The notes under the pieces: model-generated
The model's database searches: none
Seen by the model: the letters and a program-made list of their open reading frames with translations, nothing else
What the model was told of the DNA's origin: nothing
Made by a program: the position numbers and the translations under genes
Assembly: GCA_027488975.1 (NCBI GenBank)
Contig: JAIYAQ010000037.1
Span: 40,382 to 104,381, forward strand
Direction of reading: 5' to 3'
From: Cyanobium sp. E1_MAG_00006
Lineage (GTDB): Bacteria; Cyanobacteriota; Cyanobacteriia; PCC-6307; Cyanobiaceae
DNA: 64,000 bases
In this document: positions 23,309 to 32,984 of the stretch, one piece after another
Numbering within the stretch: the first letter of the stretch is position 1
Layout: every line of letters starts with the position of its first letter

Positions 23309-24320
23309 GCCCTCGGCGCAGGTTGAGGGCCTTGTGACGGCCCTGGAGGCCAATTTCTGCCGGGTACGACTGGATGGCATCGATCCAGCCGCCGCCGGGG
23401 AGTTGCTCTGCGTGCGCCGCACCCGCCTGGGCAAGACCGGCCAGCGCATCTACGTGGGTGATCGCGTGCGTGTGGAGGGGATCGACTGGTCGGCGCGCCG
23501 GGGGGCGATCGCCGCCGTGGCCGAGCGCCGCACCCAGCTGGAGCGCCCTGCTGTGGCCAACTGCAGCCGGGTGGTGGTGGTGGTCGCTCTCGAGCAGCCA
23601 AGGCTCGACCCTCCCCAGCTGAACCGTTTTCTGCTCACCGCTGAGCGCACGGGGGTTGCCGTGGAGCTGGTGCTCACCAAAGCGGATCTGGTGGCACCCC
23701 AGGATCTGCAGGCCTGGTGCGCACGGCTGCAGGGCTGGGGCTACGCACCGCTGCCGGTCTCGACGCTGCGGGGCGACGGGCTTGAGTCCCTGCGCCGGCG
23801 GTTGCAGCAGCCCGGCATCAGCGTGCTCTGCGGCCCGTCCGGGGTGGGCAAGAGCAGCTTGATCAATGCCCTGGTGCCTGCGCTCGATCTGCGGGTCAGT
23901 GCGGTGTCGGGGCGTCTGCAGCGGGGACGTCACACCACCCGGCATGTGGAGCTGTTTTCCCTGGCGCCTGGCGCCCTGCTGGCTGATACACCCGGCTTCA
24001 ACCGGCCGGATCTACCCCGCGATCCGATCGAGCTGGGGCCCCTGTTCCCGGAGATCCGGCGGCGTCAGGCTCAGGCCAGCTGCCGCTTCCGCAATTGCCT
24101 GCACCAGGGTGATCCCGGCTGTGCCGTGGGCGACGCCTGGGATCGGCATCCGCTCTACCTCAGCTGCCTGGAGGCCGTGCTGGCTGAGGCGGAGCGGGAG
24201 GGCCCGCGCGACTCATCCGAGCCAGCGAGCCGCCGCGGTGATCGCAGCGAATCCCGCCTGGATCAGCGCCTGCGCCAGTTATCGCGGCGACGGCAGCGGC
24301 AGGGGCCGGCGGACGAGTGA
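23301..24320 (+). CDS. rsgA: Ribosome small-subunit GTPase RsgA (YjeQ)
   Basis: 339 residues from the ATG at 23301. RsgA checks and releases late 30S assembly factors. It has an N-terminal OB fold (about 5-80), then a circularly permuted GTPase domain: the G4 motif LTKADLV comes before the G1 P-loop GPSGVGKSS and G3 DTPGFNRPD. The C-terminal zinc knuckle is the CRFRNCLHQGDPGC block. The tail is Arg/Glu-rich. The start overlaps the TusA-like gene by eight bases; the end is 10 bases from the convergent ybaB. Confidence 0.95.
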   Translation: MAEPSAQVEGLVTALEANFCRVRLDGIDPAAAGELLCVRRTRLGKTGQRIYVGDRVRVEGIDWSARRGAIAAVAERRTQLERPAVANCSRVVVVVALEQPRLDPPQLNRFLLTAERTGVAVELVLTKADLVAPQDLQAWCARLQGWGYAPLPVSTLRGDGLESLRRRLQQPGISVLCGPSGVGKSSLINALVPALDLRVSAVSGRLQRGRHTTRHVELFSLAPGALLADTPGFNRPDLPRDPIELGPLFPEIRRRQAQASCRFRNCLHQGDPGCAVGDAWDRHPLYLSCLEAVLAEAEREGPRDSSEPASRRGDRSESRLDQRLRQLSRRRQRQGPADE

Positions 24321-24330
24321 ACGTCAGCGT

Positions 24331-24669
24331 TCAGCCCATACCCGGCAGGTTCAGGTTGATGCCGCCGGTGAGCTCCTCCATCCGTTCCTTCATCGTGTTG
24401 GTGGAGAGGTCGTAGGCCGACTTCAGCGCCTCAAGGGTGGCGGTTTCGGTTGCACTCTGACCCTCGGCCAGAAGCTCCGGGGCCAGGCTCACCTTCAGGG
24501 GTTGCTGATTGCCGGACAGCCAGACGCCAGCCCGGCCGCAGCTGCTGCGACCCTGGAGTTCCATCGCATCCAGTTCCTCCTGCAGCTTGGCTGCGTCCTG
24601 CTGGATCTGCTGCGCCTTCTTGAAGGCCTCGGTGAGCTGGCCGAAGTTGGGAAGTCCGAAACCGGCCAT
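24331..24669 (-). CDS. YbaB/EbfC-family nucleoid-associated protein
   Basis: 112 residues. The protein starts [25 protein letters not shown], a helical stretch that forms the dimer tweezers of the family, followed by a central sheet (about 45-75) and a C-terminal helix. YbaB/EbfC proteins bind DNA and may affect nucleoid structure or gene regulation. It lies 33 bases after murB and reads in the same direction, so it is probably the last gene of a murC-murB-ybaB operon. Confidence 0.92.
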   Translation of the reverse strand: MAGFGLPNFGQLTEAFKKAQQIQQDAAKLQEELDAMELQGRSSCGRAGVWLSGNQQPLKVSLAPELLAEGQSATETATLEALKSAYDLSTNTMKERMEELTGGINLNLPGMG

Positions 24670-24702
24670 GGATGTCGCCTGGGCGAGGAAGTCCGGAGCA
24701 GG

Positions 24703-25629
24703 TTACGCGGCACCAGCCGCTTCGGCCACGGCCACGAACAGGCCAAGCCGCTTCACCTCCGGATGCAGGCTGATGCCATGGGCCGCATGCACTCTCCGCT
24801 GAACCTCCTGGATCAGTTGGTCGATGTCCGTCGCCGTGGCCTGGCCGGTGTTGACGATGAAGTTGGCGTGGATCGGCGACACCTGGGCTGCGCCGATGCT
24901 GAGCCCCTTCAGCCCGAGGGCCTCGATCAGTTGACCGGCCTTGCGAGGCTCCGGATTGCGGAACACGCTGCCGCAGCTGGGTTGCTGATAGGGCTGCGTG
25001 CTGGTGCGGCTGTGCAGGTTCGCGCTGGTGCGGCGGCTCACCGTGGCGGGATCGTGGCCGGGTGTCAGGCGGAAGCGGGCGCTGAGCACCACCAGTGGTT
25101 CGTCCTGAAGGCGGCTGTGGCGGTAGGCGAAGTCCAGCGCGTCGGCCCGCAGTTGGAAGGGGCTTTCGGGTCGGGCCGGATCCACCACCGTGATGCTCTC
25201 GAGCACGTCGGCGGTGCAGCCGCCCTGCGCACCGGCATTCATCACCACGGCACCGCCGACGGTTCCCGGGATCCCCACCGACCACTCCAGTCCGGCCAGC
25301 CCGGCGCGAGCGGCCCGGCGGGCCAGGGTGGGGATCGGCTCACCTGCGCGAGCTTCGATCAGGCCGCTGCTGAGCTCCAGTTCAGCCCCCTGCAGCCGCC
25401 GGTTGCAGAGCGTGAGACCGCCCAGGCCTGCATCGCTCACCAGCAGGTTGGAGCCGGCGCCGATCACGCGGCAGGGGAGCCCTTCAGCCTGCCCCCAGGC
25501 CAGAAGCTGCGCCAGCTGTTCGGGGGTGTCCGGTTCGGCGAACCACTGCGCGGGGCCGCCCACCTTCCAAGTGGTGAAATCGGCGAGAGCGACGGCCCGC
25601 CGCAGTCCCAGGGGGGCGGCGTTGCCCAT
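24703..25629 (-). CDS. murB: UDP-N-acetylmuramate dehydrogenase MurB
   Basis: 308 residues. MurB reduces enolpyruvyl-UDP-GlcNAc to UDP-MurNAc with FAD and NADPH. FAD-binding blocks [30 protein letters not shown] and [19 protein letters not shown] are evident. The catalytic serine is in SCGSVFRNP and the C-terminal block IHANFIVN carries the neighbourhood of the catalytic Glu. It starts four bases after the murC stop region, indicating translational coupling. Confidence 0.96.
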   Translation of the reverse strand: MGNAAPLGLRRAVALADFTTWKVGGPAQWFAEPDTPEQLAQLLAWGQAEGLPCRVIGAGSNLLVSDAGLGGLTLCNRRLQGAELELSSGLIEARAGEPIPTLARRAARAGLAGLEWSVGIPGTVGGAVVMNAGAQGGCTADVLESITVVDPARPESPFQLRADALDFAYRHSRLQDEPLVVLSARFRLTPGHDPATVSRRTSANLHSRTSTQPYQQPSCGSVFRNPEPRKAGQLIEALGLKGLSIGAAQVSPIHANFIVNTGQATATDIDQLIQEVQRRVHAAHGISLHPEVKRLGLFVAVAEAAGAA

Positions 25630-25633
25630 GAAT

Positions 25634-27130
25634 TCAGGCGGCCAGGGGCAGCGCTGCGGGGGCCTCGAGCTCCTGCAGCCGGCCCCACAGACCGTTCACA
25701 TCGCCGGCGCCCATGGCCAGAACCAGATCACCGGGCCGGCTGTGATTGGCCACCGCCTCGGCGAGATCATCCAGGCTGCTGCTCACGGCCACGGCCAGGT
25801 TCGGGTTGATGCGGCGCAGTGCCGCTGCCAGGGCTTCGCTGGAGATACCGGGGATCGGCGCCTCACCGGCGGCGTAGAGGGGAGCGAGCAGTACGGCGTC
25901 CGCCTGGCTGAGGGCACGGGCAAACGGTTCGAGGAATTCGGCTGTGCGGCTGTAGCGGTGGGGCTGGAAGATCGCCAGCAGTCGCTGGGGTGCCATCGGC
26001 AGCGGACTGCGGCCGGTCTGCACCATCAGCCGTGCTGTCGCCAGGGTTGCATCCACCTCGCTGGGGTGATGGGCGTAGTCATCCACCACCAGCCGCCCGT
26101 TCCAGTCGCCGCGGAAGTCGAAGCGGCGGCCTGGGGCCTGCAGGCCCTCCACCGCCCGGCGCAGCTCGGCGAAGGACACGCCGTGCAGCCGGCAGACCGC
26201 CATGGCGGCCGTGGCATTGCTGAGGTTGTGCAGTCCGGGCAGGGGCAGGCGGAACTGGCCCACGGGCAGCCCCTGTTCGTAGAAGGTGGCGAGGGTGCTG
26301 TCGCCGCTGAGGTCGTCTGCCAAGGCGGCGAAGTCGACCCCCTCCGCACTTGTGGTGGACCACCAGTGCCTGGCCTGGAAGTGCTCCCGCAGGATCGGAC
26401 AATCCCTGTTGGCGAGTAGTTGGCCGCAGCGGCGTGCGAAGCGCTGCAGCGTTGCGATCAGGGCGTTCAGGTCGGGGTAGTGATCGGTGTGATCCAGCTC
26501 CAGGTTGGTGATCACCCCCAGCCAGGCCTGGAACTTCACCAGCGAGCCGTCGGATTCATCCGCCTCGGCCACCAGCAGGGCGCCTGCACCGTTGCGGCCG
26601 TTGCTGCCGAAGGCGGGCACGATGCCGCCGATCACCGCGGTGGGGTCGTGGTCGGTGGCGTGCAGCAGGCTGGCCACCAGGCTGCTGGTGGTGGTCTTGC
26701 CATGGCTGCCGGCCACGGCCACGGAATCCTGCCCGGCGATCAGGGCGGCGAGCACATCGGAGCGGTGCAGGATCGTCAGACCCACCCGGCGCGCTTCCTG
26801 CAGCTCGGGGTTGCTGGGCGGCACCGCCGAGCTCACCACCACCAGGGGCGCCTGGGCGGTGCCGCTGCGAATGGCGGCGATGGTGGCGGCGCTCTGCTCA
26901 CGGAACACCCGCACCCCACGGCTGCGCAGGTCCTGCAGCACGGCGTTGTCGCGTGGGTCGGAGCCGCTCACCTGATATCTGCGATCCGCCAGGATCCCGG
27001 CGATGGCCGACATGCCGATCCCGCCAACTCCAATGAAATGGAGAGGTTGACGGCGATCGAGCTGCTGGGCCAAGGGGGTCTTCCAAGCCTGGCGCGAGGC
27101 TAAGCCGTGATCTGGCGGTTGTCCCGCCAT
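25634..27130 (-). CDS. murC: UDP-N-acetylmuramate-L-alanine ligase MurC
   Basis: 498 residues from the ATG at 27130 (MAGQPPDHG); an in-frame start at 27178 would add 16 residues but extends over the gap2 upstream palindrome. MurC adds L-alanine to UDP-MurNAc using ATP. The N-terminal Rossmann motif is [14 protein letters not shown], the ATP P-loop [11 protein letters not shown], and further blocks are [19 protein letters not shown] and [10 protein letters not shown]. Head-to-head with gap2, the intergenic region is 124 bases. Confidence 0.95.
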   Translation of the reverse strand: MAGQPPDHGLASRQAWKTPLAQQLDRRQPLHFIGVGGIGMSAIAGILADRRYQVSGSDPRDNAVLQDLRSRGVRVFREQSAATIAAIRSGTAQAPLVVVSSAVPPSNPELQEARRVGLTILHRSDVLAALIAGQDSVAVAGSHGKTTTSSLVASLLHATDHDPTAVIGGIVPAFGSNGRNGAGALLVAEADESDGSLVKFQAWLGVITNLELDHTDHYPDLNALIATLQRFARRCGQLLANRDCPILREHFQARHWWSTTSAEGVDFAALADDLSGDSTLATFYEQGLPVGQFRLPLPGLHNLSNATAAMAVCRLHGVSFAELRRAVEGLQAPGRRFDFRGDWNGRLVVDDYAHHPSEVDATLATARLMVQTGRSPLPMAPQRLLAIFQPHRYSRTAEFLEPFARALSQADAVLLAPLYAAGEAPIPGISSEALAAALRRINPNLAVAVSSSLDDLAEAVANHSRPGDLVLAMGAGDVNGLWGRLQELEAPAALPLAA

Positions 27131-27170
27131 CGCTCGGCAGGACGACCCTTTCGCAAGCCTTTGAAGCCTT

Positions 27171-27186
27171 GTCCCCATCTGGGGAC
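27171..27186. promoter_or_regulatory. Palindromic operator-like site upstream of gap2
   Basis: A perfect 7-base inverted repeat with a 2-base centre, GTCCCCA-TC-TGGGGAC, lies between the divergent murC and gap2 starts. It ends 17 bases before the gap2 -10-like hexamer, covering the place where a -35 element would be. Its symmetry and placement suggest a binding site for a dimeric regulator; no factor can be named. Confidence 0.5.
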
Positions 27187-27203
27187 CCCAAGTTCCAGGT
27201 CTG

Positions 27204-27209
27204 TATGAT
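27204..27209 (+). promoter_or_regulatory. Candidate -10 element for gap2
   Basis: TATGAT matches the sigma70-type consensus in five of six positions and lies 45 bases before the gap2 ATG. The matching -35 position (27181-27186, GGGGAC) is poor, consistent with activator-dependent transcription. The start of transcription is expected near 27216. Confidence 0.5.
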
Positions 27210-27232
27210 CGGCAGCCAAATCTCTCTTGCTA

Positions 27233-27246
27233 GCGGGTTTGCCCGC
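27233..27246 (+). promoter_or_regulatory. Leader hairpin just before the gap2 start codon
   Basis: GCGGG-TTTG-CCCGC forms a 5-bp GC-only stem with a 4-base loop, ending eight bases before the ATG at 27255. It occupies the ribosome-binding region, where no purine-rich Shine-Dalgarno sequence is visible. It could tune translation or mRNA stability; this is inference. Confidence 0.45.
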
Positions 27247-27254
27247 GTCCTGCC

Positions 27255-28277
27255 ATGACCTTGAAGGTTGCGATCAACGGATTTGGGCGCATCGGTCGCA
27301 ACTTCATGCGCTGCTGGCTCAGCCGTGGCGTCAATACCGGTATCGAGGTGGTGGGCATCAACGGCTCGGGCGACACCTACACCAACGCCCACCTGCTCAA
27401 GTACGACACGATGCTGGGCCCGCTGCGCAACGCGGAGGTGACCACCACTGATGACACGATCGTCATCAACGGCAAGACGATCAAGACCTTCTACGACCGC
27501 AACCCCGCCAACCTCCCCTGGAAGGAGTGGGGCGTCGATCTGGTGATCGAGTCCACCGGCGTGTTCAACGATGACGTGGGCGCCAGCAAGCACTTCGAAT
27601 CCGGTGCCAAGAAGGTGATCCTTACGGCCCCCGGCAAGGGTGCACGGGTGGGCACCTTCGTGGTGGGCGTCAACGCCGATCAGTACCGCCACGAGGACTG
27701 GGACATCCTCAGCAATGCCAGCTGCACCACCAACTGCATGGCACCGATCGTTAAGACGATCGATCAGGCCTTCGGCATCGTCAAGGGCACGATGACGACC
27801 ACCCACAGCTACACCGGTGACCAGCGCATTCTCGATGCGGCTCACCGCGACCTGCGCCGCGCCCGCGCTGCTGCCGTCAACATCGTGCCCACCAGCACCG
27901 GCGCCGCCAAGGCCGTGGCTCTGGTTTACCCCGAAGTCAAGGGCAAGCTCAGTGGCATTGCCCTGCGCGTTCCCACCCCCAACGTGTCGGTGTGCGACAT
28001 GGTGTTCGAGACGGGGCGCGACACCAGCGCTGAAGAAGTCAACGCCGTGCTCAAGGCCGCATCCGAGAACGGCATGAAGGGCATCATCAAATACTGCGAT
28101 CTTCCCCTGGTGTCGAGCGATCACGCCGGTACCGATGAGAGCACGATCGTGGATGCCGATCTCACCCTGGTGATGGGCGGCAACATGGTGAAGATCGTCT
28201 GCTGGTACGACAACGAGTGGGGCTACAGCCAGCGCGTTGTCGATCTGGCCGAGATCGTGGCCAAGAACTGGAAGTGA
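27255..28277 (+). CDS. gap2: Glyceraldehyde-3-phosphate dehydrogenase, Gap2 type
   Basis: 340 residues. This is the Calvin-cycle GAPDH that reduces 1,3-bisphosphoglycerate. It has the NAD(P)-binding N terminus [15 protein letters not shown], the catalytic block [12 protein letters not shown] with the nucleophilic Cys, and the [16 protein letters not shown] end. After the second strand the sequence is VVGINGSGD, so the Asp usual in NAD-specific enzymes is Gly, which would suit NADP use. It has an own promoter region and a strong terminator downstream. Confidence 0.95.
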   Translation: MTLKVAINGFGRIGRNFMRCWLSRGVNTGIEVVGINGSGDTYTNAHLLKYDTMLGPLRNAEVTTTDDTIVINGKTIKTFYDRNPANLPWKEWGVDLVIESTGVFNDDVGASKHFESGAKKVILTAPGKGARVGTFVVGVNADQYRHEDWDILSNASCTTNCMAPIVKTIDQAFGIVKGTMTTTHSYTGDQRILDAAHRDLRRARAAAVNIVPTSTGAAKAVALVYPEVKGKLSGIALRVPTPNVSVCDMVFETGRDTSAEEVNAVLKAASENGMKGIIKYCDLPLVSSDHAGTDESTIVDADLTLVMGGNMVKIVCWYDNEWGYSQRVVDLAEIVAKNWK

Positions 28278-28301
28278 GAACAACCTCAACCTGAGATGCA
28301 T

Positions 28302-28365
28302 CGCAACGCCTGGTGGCGTTGCGGGCTTGAAGATATCGGCAGGCCGTCCTTCGGGGCGGCTTTTT
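28302..28365 (+). terminator. Rho-independent terminator of gap2, preceded by a second hairpin
   Basis: A stem GCCGTCC-TTCG-GGGCGGC (28343-28360, one G:U pair) with a UUCG tetraloop runs directly into five T residues (28361-28365). Thirty bases before it is a perfect 9-bp stem, CGCAACGCC-TGGT-GGCGTTGCG (28302-28323), without a T tract. The second element is a classical terminator; the first may protect the 3' end. Confidence 0.8.
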
Positions 28366-28414
28366 GTTGCCTTACCGGTTCGGCCCGCTGCGTTAGCTGG
28401 TGCTGGCGATGGGG

Positions 28415-29449
28415 TCAGCGGAAGTGGCTGAACCCTTCGCTTCCCTGCGGCAGGGGCTCACCGTTGTCCTGCCAGCGCACCGGGCAGTTTTGGCCATCGG
28501 TCGCAGCCTGCGCCAGCCGTCCGATGTGGCGGGCTCCCGGTAGGCGCTCCAGCAACGCTTCGGCCCAGGCGGGTTCGAGAGCCAGCACCAGTTCAAAGTC
28601 CTCCCCGCCGGCGAGGCACCAGTGCTCCCCGTGCGGCAGCGTTGCCAGCTCGGGATCGAGGGGTAGCCGTTCCCGCTCCAGCCAGGCCGCACAGCCGCTG
28701 GTCCGGGCGATCGCCGCTACGGCAGCCACCAGGCCATCGCTGCTGTCGGTGCCGCCCACGCGCCAGGGCAGGCCCGCTGGCTGGCTGGCTTCCACGGCCG
28801 CCACCGCATCGAAGCGCGGCCTTGGCCTGCGGTGGGCCGTGATGGCCCGCTGCTGCAGGTCGGCGCTCAACCCGTCGCGCCGCTGCTCGGGCAGCTGATC
28901 GAGCAGCAGCGCGAGCCCCAGCCGGCTGAGGCCATGGGGGCCGCTGCTGATCAGCCAGTCGCCGGGGCGGCCGTCACACCGGCGGATCGCGCCGCGGCCC
29001 AGATGGCCCAGGGCTGTGATCGCCAGCAGGCGCTGGGCGCCGCCGCTGCAGTCACCCCCCAGCAGGGCGCCGCCGTAGCTGGCCAGGGCCTGCGTCAGGC
29101 CCTGGTAGGCACCCTCCACCCAGGGCCAGGGTGTCGCTCCCGGTGCCACCAGGCCCACCGTGATCCCCACCACGCTGCGGCAGCCCATGGCCGCCAGGTC
29201 CGAGAGGTTGGCCGCTGCCGCCCGCCAGCCCAGATCCTGGGCGCCGATGCTGGCATCGCTGAAGTGCAGAGTCTCCACCAGCACATCGGTGTTCACCACC
29301 AGCTGGCGCCCGCTCTGCTCCTGCAGCACGGCGGCGTCGTCATCGAGCTGGCCGGCGGGGGCGAAGGCCGCCAGGCGCCGCAACAGCTCCCATTCCCCCA
29401 GATCGCTCAGCCGCTCGGGGTGGGGCTGATCCGGTCGTTCCGCCCTCAT
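28415..29449 (-). CDS. thiL: Thiamine-monophosphate kinase
   Basis: 344 residues. ThiL phosphorylates thiamine phosphate to thiamine diphosphate. The AIR-synthase-like fold is shown by LDDDAAVL near residue 37, TDVLVETLHFSD, AANLSDLAAMG, LLGGDCSGG and the C-terminal GGTDSSDGL and GGEDFELVLAL motifs. Its neighbour upstream is the cyclophilin gene, 13 bases away in the same direction. Confidence 0.95.
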   Translation of the reverse strand: MRAERPDQPHPERLSDLGEWELLRRLAAFAPAGQLDDDAAVLQEQSGRQLVVNTDVLVETLHFSDASIGAQDLGWRAAAANLSDLAAMGCRSVVGITVGLVAPGATPWPWVEGAYQGLTQALASYGGALLGGDCSGGAQRLLAITALGHLGRGAIRRCDGRPGDWLISSGPHGLSRLGLALLLDQLPEQRRDGLSADLQQRAITAHRRPRPRFDAVAAVEASQPAGLPWRVGGTDSSDGLVAAVAAIARTSGCAAWLERERLPLDPELATLPHGEHWCLAGGEDFELVLALEPAWAEALLERLPGARHIGRLAQAATDGQNCPVRWQDNGEPLPQGSEGFSHFR

Positions 29450-29462
29450 CGGCCGTTCCCCT

Positions 29463-30611
29463 TCAGCCGTGGGCCTGCAGGTTTTCGGCTCCGTCGATCA
29501 CCCTGGCGCTGACGATGCCGTCATCAACACCCAGCTCCTCGAGCACATCGAAGCCATCCACCACGTAACCGAAGGCGCTGTAGCGGCCATCCACCAGGTT
29601 CAGGCCCGCAGGGGTGAGCTCCGCTTCGTAGAGGAAGAAGAAGAACTGGGACGAGCCATCGTCGAGGGCCTCATCGGAGTGGGCCCAGCCAAGGGTGCCC
29701 AGGGTGGCGAACGGCAGCACCGGGGTTGCCTTGAATCGGCCCAGGTCCTCGAAGGTCTGGTTGTAGAAGGGGGAGGTCTCGCCGGGCACGCGAATCTCGA
29801 GAGGCACCTTGCGTTCGGTCTTGGTCTTCGGGTCGATGTAGCCGCTCTCGGGCCCCTTGGGGTCGCCGGTCTGCAGCACGTAGAAGTCTTCGGCGCGGGT
29901 GAAGGGCAGGCCGTCGTAGAAGCCCTTCTGCACCAGATCCACGAAGGCGCCGGCCGTCAGTGGCGCGTTGTAGCCGTCCACCACTGCTGTCAGCGGCCCC
30001 TTGGTGGTCTCGATCGCCACGGTGGCGCGCCCCAGCAAGCGGGGCAGGGCCACGAACTCAGTGGGGATCTCGAAGGGGAAGGTCCCCACCAGCAGGGCTT
30101 CCAGCTCGCCCACCGTGCTGAGGGCGGCGCGACGGTCCGCCAGGAAGGCATCACGGTTGCTGCTCTCCGATGAGGCGCTCAGGGTCTGCAGCTGCTGCTC
30201 CAGCTGATCCAGCAGACCCTCGGCCTGGCTCTGGCCATCGCTGGGCAGGCTGGCCAGGATTGCGGCGCGGCGGGTGCTCAGCAGGGTCTGGCTGCGGCGC
30301 ACGCTGCCGGTGAGGGCGCTCCAGCGCTTGGCGCGCAGATCATCGCTGGTGCTCTCCAGCCGATGCTGCATCTCCTGCAGATCGTTCTGCTCGATCGGCA
30401 GGGAATCGCGCAGGATCGCCGCCGGATCGGTGACGGCGTTGCCCGGTGGCAGGGCGGCCAACACGCGCGCAGGTGCTCCCAGCAGGCCGATGGCGAGGAT
30501 GGCGCTCAGCAGCAGGCCGCATAGCCTCTGAACGTTCTGCCGCAGGTCCTGCAGCTGCTGCAGGGGCCGAGCGGTGCGGGGTTGACGGGCGCTGGAGCGG
30601 GCCGGATCCAT
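29463..30611 (-). CDS. TLP40/CYP38-type lumenal peptidyl-prolyl isomerase
   Basis: 382 residues from the ATG at 30611 (MDPARSSAR). A hydrophobic leader (about residues 30-52, [18 protein letters not shown]) indicates export to the lumen or periplasm. A helical domain (about 60-185) precedes a C-terminal cyclophilin-like domain with [23 protein letters not shown] and [31 protein letters not shown]. That layout matches plant TLP40/CYP38 and its cyanobacterial homologue, linked to photosystem II assembly. Isomerase activity is uncertain in this group. It is divergent from efp over 67 bases. Confidence 0.88.
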   Translation of the reverse strand: MDPARSSARQPRTARPLQQLQDLRQNVQRLCGLLLSAILAIGLLGAPARVLAALPPGNAVTDPAAILRDSLPIEQNDLQEMQHRLESTSDDLRAKRWSALTGSVRRSQTLLSTRRAAILASLPSDGQSQAEGLLDQLEQQLQTLSASSESSNRDAFLADRRAALSTVGELEALLVGTFPFEIPTEFVALPRLLGRATVAIETTKGPLTAVVDGYNAPLTAGAFVDLVQKGFYDGLPFTRAEDFYVLQTGDPKGPESGYIDPKTKTERKVPLEIRVPGETSPFYNQTFEDLGRFKATPVLPFATLGTLGWAHSDEALDDGSSQFFFFLYEAELTPAGLNLVDGRYSAFGYVVDGFDVLEELGVDDGIVSARVIDGAENLQAHG

Positions 30612-30649
30612 GCAGCAGCCATGTCTCTGCTCGGACTCTGGCACAGCCG

Positions 30650-30655
30650 TACAAT
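30650..30655 (+). promoter_or_regulatory. Candidate -10 element for efp
   Basis: TACAAT lies 23 bases before the efp ATG and matches the -10 consensus in five of six positions. No good -35 hexamer is seen at the proper distance. The leader would be only about 20 bases long. Confidence 0.45.
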
Positions 30656-30678
30656 CCGGCCTGAACCGTTCTGCCGGA

Positions 30679-31239
30679 ATGATCTCGAGCAACGACTTTC
30701 GCACCGGCACAACGATCGAGCTCGATGGCCAGGTGTGGCGCGTCGTTGAGTTCCTGCACGTGAAGCCCGGCAAGGGTTCGGCCTTCGTGCGCACCAAGCT
30801 CAAGGCGGTGCAGAGCGGAAACGTGGTGGAGAAGACCTTCCGCGCCGGTGAGACCATGCCCCAGGCGCAGCTGGAGAAGGCTGTGCTGCAGCACACCTAC
30901 ATGGAGGGCGACGACTACATCTTCATGGACATGTCCTCCTACGAGGAGACCCGCCTCACCGCCAAGCAGATCGGCGATCAGCGCAAATACCTCAAGGAGG
31001 GCATGGAGGTGAACGTCGTCTACTGGAATGGCAAGCCCCTTGAAGTGGAGCTGCCCAACTCGGTGGTGCTGGAGATCACCCAGACCGATCCTGGGGTCAA
31101 GGGCGACACGGCCACCGGTGGCACCAAGCCTGCCATCGTTGAGACCGGCGCTCAGGTGATGGTGCCCCTGTTCCTGTCGATCGGCGAGAAGATCAAAATC
31201 GATACCCGCACCGACAGCTACCTCGGCCGCGAGAACTGA
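30679..31239 (+). CDS. efp: Elongation factor P
   Basis: 186 residues from the ATG at 30679 ([10 protein letters not shown]); the upstream in-frame ATG at 30610 lies in the leader and would add 23 non-family residues. EF-P relieves ribosome stalling at polyproline. Domain I has the loop [16 protein letters not shown], whose Lys is the modification site in some bacteria; domains II-III end with [16 protein letters not shown]. Proline-rich proteins such as FtsY, DnaX and AccB here are plausible clients. accB follows after five bases. Confidence 0.97.
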   Translation: MISSNDFRTGTTIELDGQVWRVVEFLHVKPGKGSAFVRTKLKAVQSGNVVEKTFRAGETMPQAQLEKAVLQHTYMEGDDYIFMDMSSYEETRLTAKQIGDQRKYLKEGMEVNVVYWNGKPLEVELPNSVVLEITQTDPGVKGDTATGGTKPAIVETGAQVMVPLFLSIGEKIKIDTRTDSYLGREN

Positions 31240-31244
31240 TCCCC

Positions 31245-31721
31245 ATGCAACTCGATCATCAGCAGCTGCGAGAGCTGATCAGCCTTCTCGGCGACAGCGA
31301 CATCCAGGAACTCAAGCTCGAAGGCGACGACTTCCGCCTTGAGCTGCGCCGCAACCTGCCAGCCAGCCAGCCCCAGGTGGTGATGCAGGCCCCCCCTGCA
31401 ATCGCCTCGGTGGCGGCAGTGTCCCCCGCGGCGGCCACTCCTTCGGTGGCACCCCCCGCGGCGGCGGCAGTGCGTGGTGATCTCGTGGAGATCACGGCGC
31501 CGATGGTGGCCACCTTCTACCGATCCCCAGCTCCAGGCGAGTCCTCCTTCGTTGAGCTGGGTGCCCGCATCAGCGTCGGCCAGACCGTGTGCATCCTCGA
31601 GGCGATGAAGCTGATGAATGAACTCGAGGCCGAGGTGAGCGGTGAGGTCGTGGAGATCCTTGTGGAGAACGGCACGCCGGTGGAGTTCGGCCAGGTGTTG
31701 ATGCGCGTCAAGCCGGGTTAG
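31245..31721 (+). CDS. accB: Biotin carboxyl carrier protein of acetyl-CoA carboxylase
   Basis: 158 residues. AccB carries the biotin that shuttles CO2 in malonyl-CoA formation. The C-terminal lipoyl/biotinyl domain includes [17 protein letters not shown] and the biotin site EAMKLMNE with the modified Lys. The N-terminal helical part is joined by an Ala/Pro linker (about 45-80). It lies five bases after efp, a gene order common in bacteria. Its stop overlaps the stop of the convergent pdxA by four bases. Confidence 0.97.
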   Translation: MQLDHQQLRELISLLGDSDIQELKLEGDDFRLELRRNLPASQPQVVMQAPPAIASVAAVSPAAATPSVAPPAAAAVRGDLVEITAPMVATFYRSPAPGESSFVELGARISVGQTVCILEAMKLMNELEAEVSGEVVEILVENGTPVEFGQVLMRVKPG

Positions 31722-32740
31722 GCGAGCTCCAGGGCAGCCTCGATGGCGGCCTGCATCGATGCTGCGCGGGCAATGCCGCGGCCGGCGATGGCGAAGCCCG
31801 TGCCGTGATCCGGTGAGGTGCGCAGGAACGGCAGCCCGAGGCTGGTGTTCACCGCCTGATCGAAGGCCAGCAGCTTCACCGGGATCAGCCCCTGGTCGTG
31901 ATACAGGGCCAGATAGCCGTCGGCAGCGTCGGCATCGGCTGCGCCGCCCCAGGCCCGGCCTGCTTCCAGCCAGCAGGTGTCCGGCGGCAGCGGGCCGATC
32001 AACTCCACCTGCGGGTGCCGGCCTCGCCAGGCTTCCAGGGCCGGTGTGAGCCACTCCAGCTCCTCGCGGCCCAGTTGACCTTCCTCGCCCGCGTGGGGAT
32101 TGAGGCCCGCCACCACCAGCCGCGGGTTGGGTTTGAAGCGCTGGCAGAAGGCCAGCAGAACATCGAGCTTGGTCTGAAGCCGTTCGGCGTTCAGGGCCGC
32201 AGGCACCGCCGCCAGGGGGATGTGGGTGGTGGCCAGCAGGGTGTTCAGGCGCCAGTCCCTGCGCGGGGACCGGGCGGTGAACAGCATCGAGGCTTCCGCC
32301 ACGCCGGCAAGTTCCGCCAGCCGCTCGGTCTGGCCTGGATAACGATGGCCGGCGGCATGCCAGGCGTGCTTGGCGATCGGTGCCGTCACCAGGGCACGGC
32401 AGCGGCCGCTCTGCACCTGGGCCACGGCCTCGCTCAGCCACTGGAAGCTGGCCGCACCGCTGGCTGCCCCGGCGGCCCCAGGTGCGATGGCTTCCTGCAG
32501 TGGCAGGTCCAGCACTTCCAGGTCGGCGGGGTCCGCCAGGGGTGCATCACTGCAGTCCCGCAACAGGAGGTACTGGCTCTCCAGCCAGCTGCGGCAGCCC
32601 ACGACGACCGGATTCGCCTGCTCCGCGGGCCAGTGGGCCAGCGCCTTGAGCACCACCTCAGCACCGATGCCGGCCGGATCCCCCAGGGCGATGGCCAACG
32701 GCCTGCCCTTAGCGTTGGCGTTGCTGGCCGTGTTGGGCAT
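31718..32740 (-). CDS. pdxA: 4-hydroxythreonine-4-phosphate dehydrogenase
   Basis: 340 residues from the ATG at 32740 ([10 protein letters not shown]); the longer open frame upstream is not family-like. PdxA oxidises 4-phosphohydroxy-threonine in pyridoxal phosphate synthesis. Motifs are [18 protein letters not shown] at the N terminus, [26 protein letters not shown] and the metal-site [14 protein letters not shown]. Cyanobacteria use the DXP-dependent vitamin B6 pathway in some lineages and the Pdx1 pathway in others; only pdxA is visible here. Confidence 0.95.
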   Translation of the reverse strand: MPNTASNANAKGRPLAIALGDPAGIGAEVVLKALAHWPAEQANPVVVGCRSWLESQYLLLRDCSDAPLADPADLEVLDLPLQEAIAPGAAGAASGAASFQWLSEAVAQVQSGRCRALVTAPIAKHAWHAAGHRYPGQTERLAELAGVAEASMLFTARSPRRDWRLNTLLATTHIPLAAVPAALNAERLQTKLDVLLAFCQRFKPNPRLVVAGLNPHAGEEGQLGREELEWLTPALEAWRGRHPQVELIGPLPPDTCWLEAGRAWGGAADADAADGYLALYHDQGLIPVKLLAFDQAVNTSLGLPFLRTSPDHGTGFAIAGRGIARAASMQAAIEAALELA

Positions 32741-32930
32741 GCTGCGCTGGTTGCTGCTGGCGGGGATCAGCCTGGGCCTGGTGATGGGGCTGCGCAATGG
32801 CTGGGTGGAACTGCGCTGGGACCGTCTTTTGCACGATGTCGGTGTGCCGTTCGTGCCGGATCCCGACCGTGCACCAGCCGGGGCCTCCGGGTCCGGCCGG
32901 GAGGCGACCAGGCCGTTAGGGGGATCCTGA
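32739..32930 (+). CDS. Small membrane protein, unknown
   Basis: 63 residues if started at the ATG at 32739; a start at 32691 would add 16 hydrophobic residues and overlap the pdxA 5' end by 50 bases. It has one membrane span (RWLLLAGISLGLVMGL) followed by RNGWVELRWDRLLHDVGVPF, which reads like a constrained, conserved segment, then a low-complexity tail. The start codons of this gene and pdxA share the palindrome GCATGC. I do not recognise a function. It is at least a better coding candidate than its antisense overlap alone would suggest. Confidence 0.5.
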   Translation: MLRWLLLAGISLGLVMGLRNGWVELRWDRLLHDVGVPFVPDPDRAPAGASGSGREATRPLGGS

Positions 32931-32984
32931 TCCCCAGGGCGAGCACGACGTTGAATCCGCGCTCTGCTCATTCCACCATCCCGT

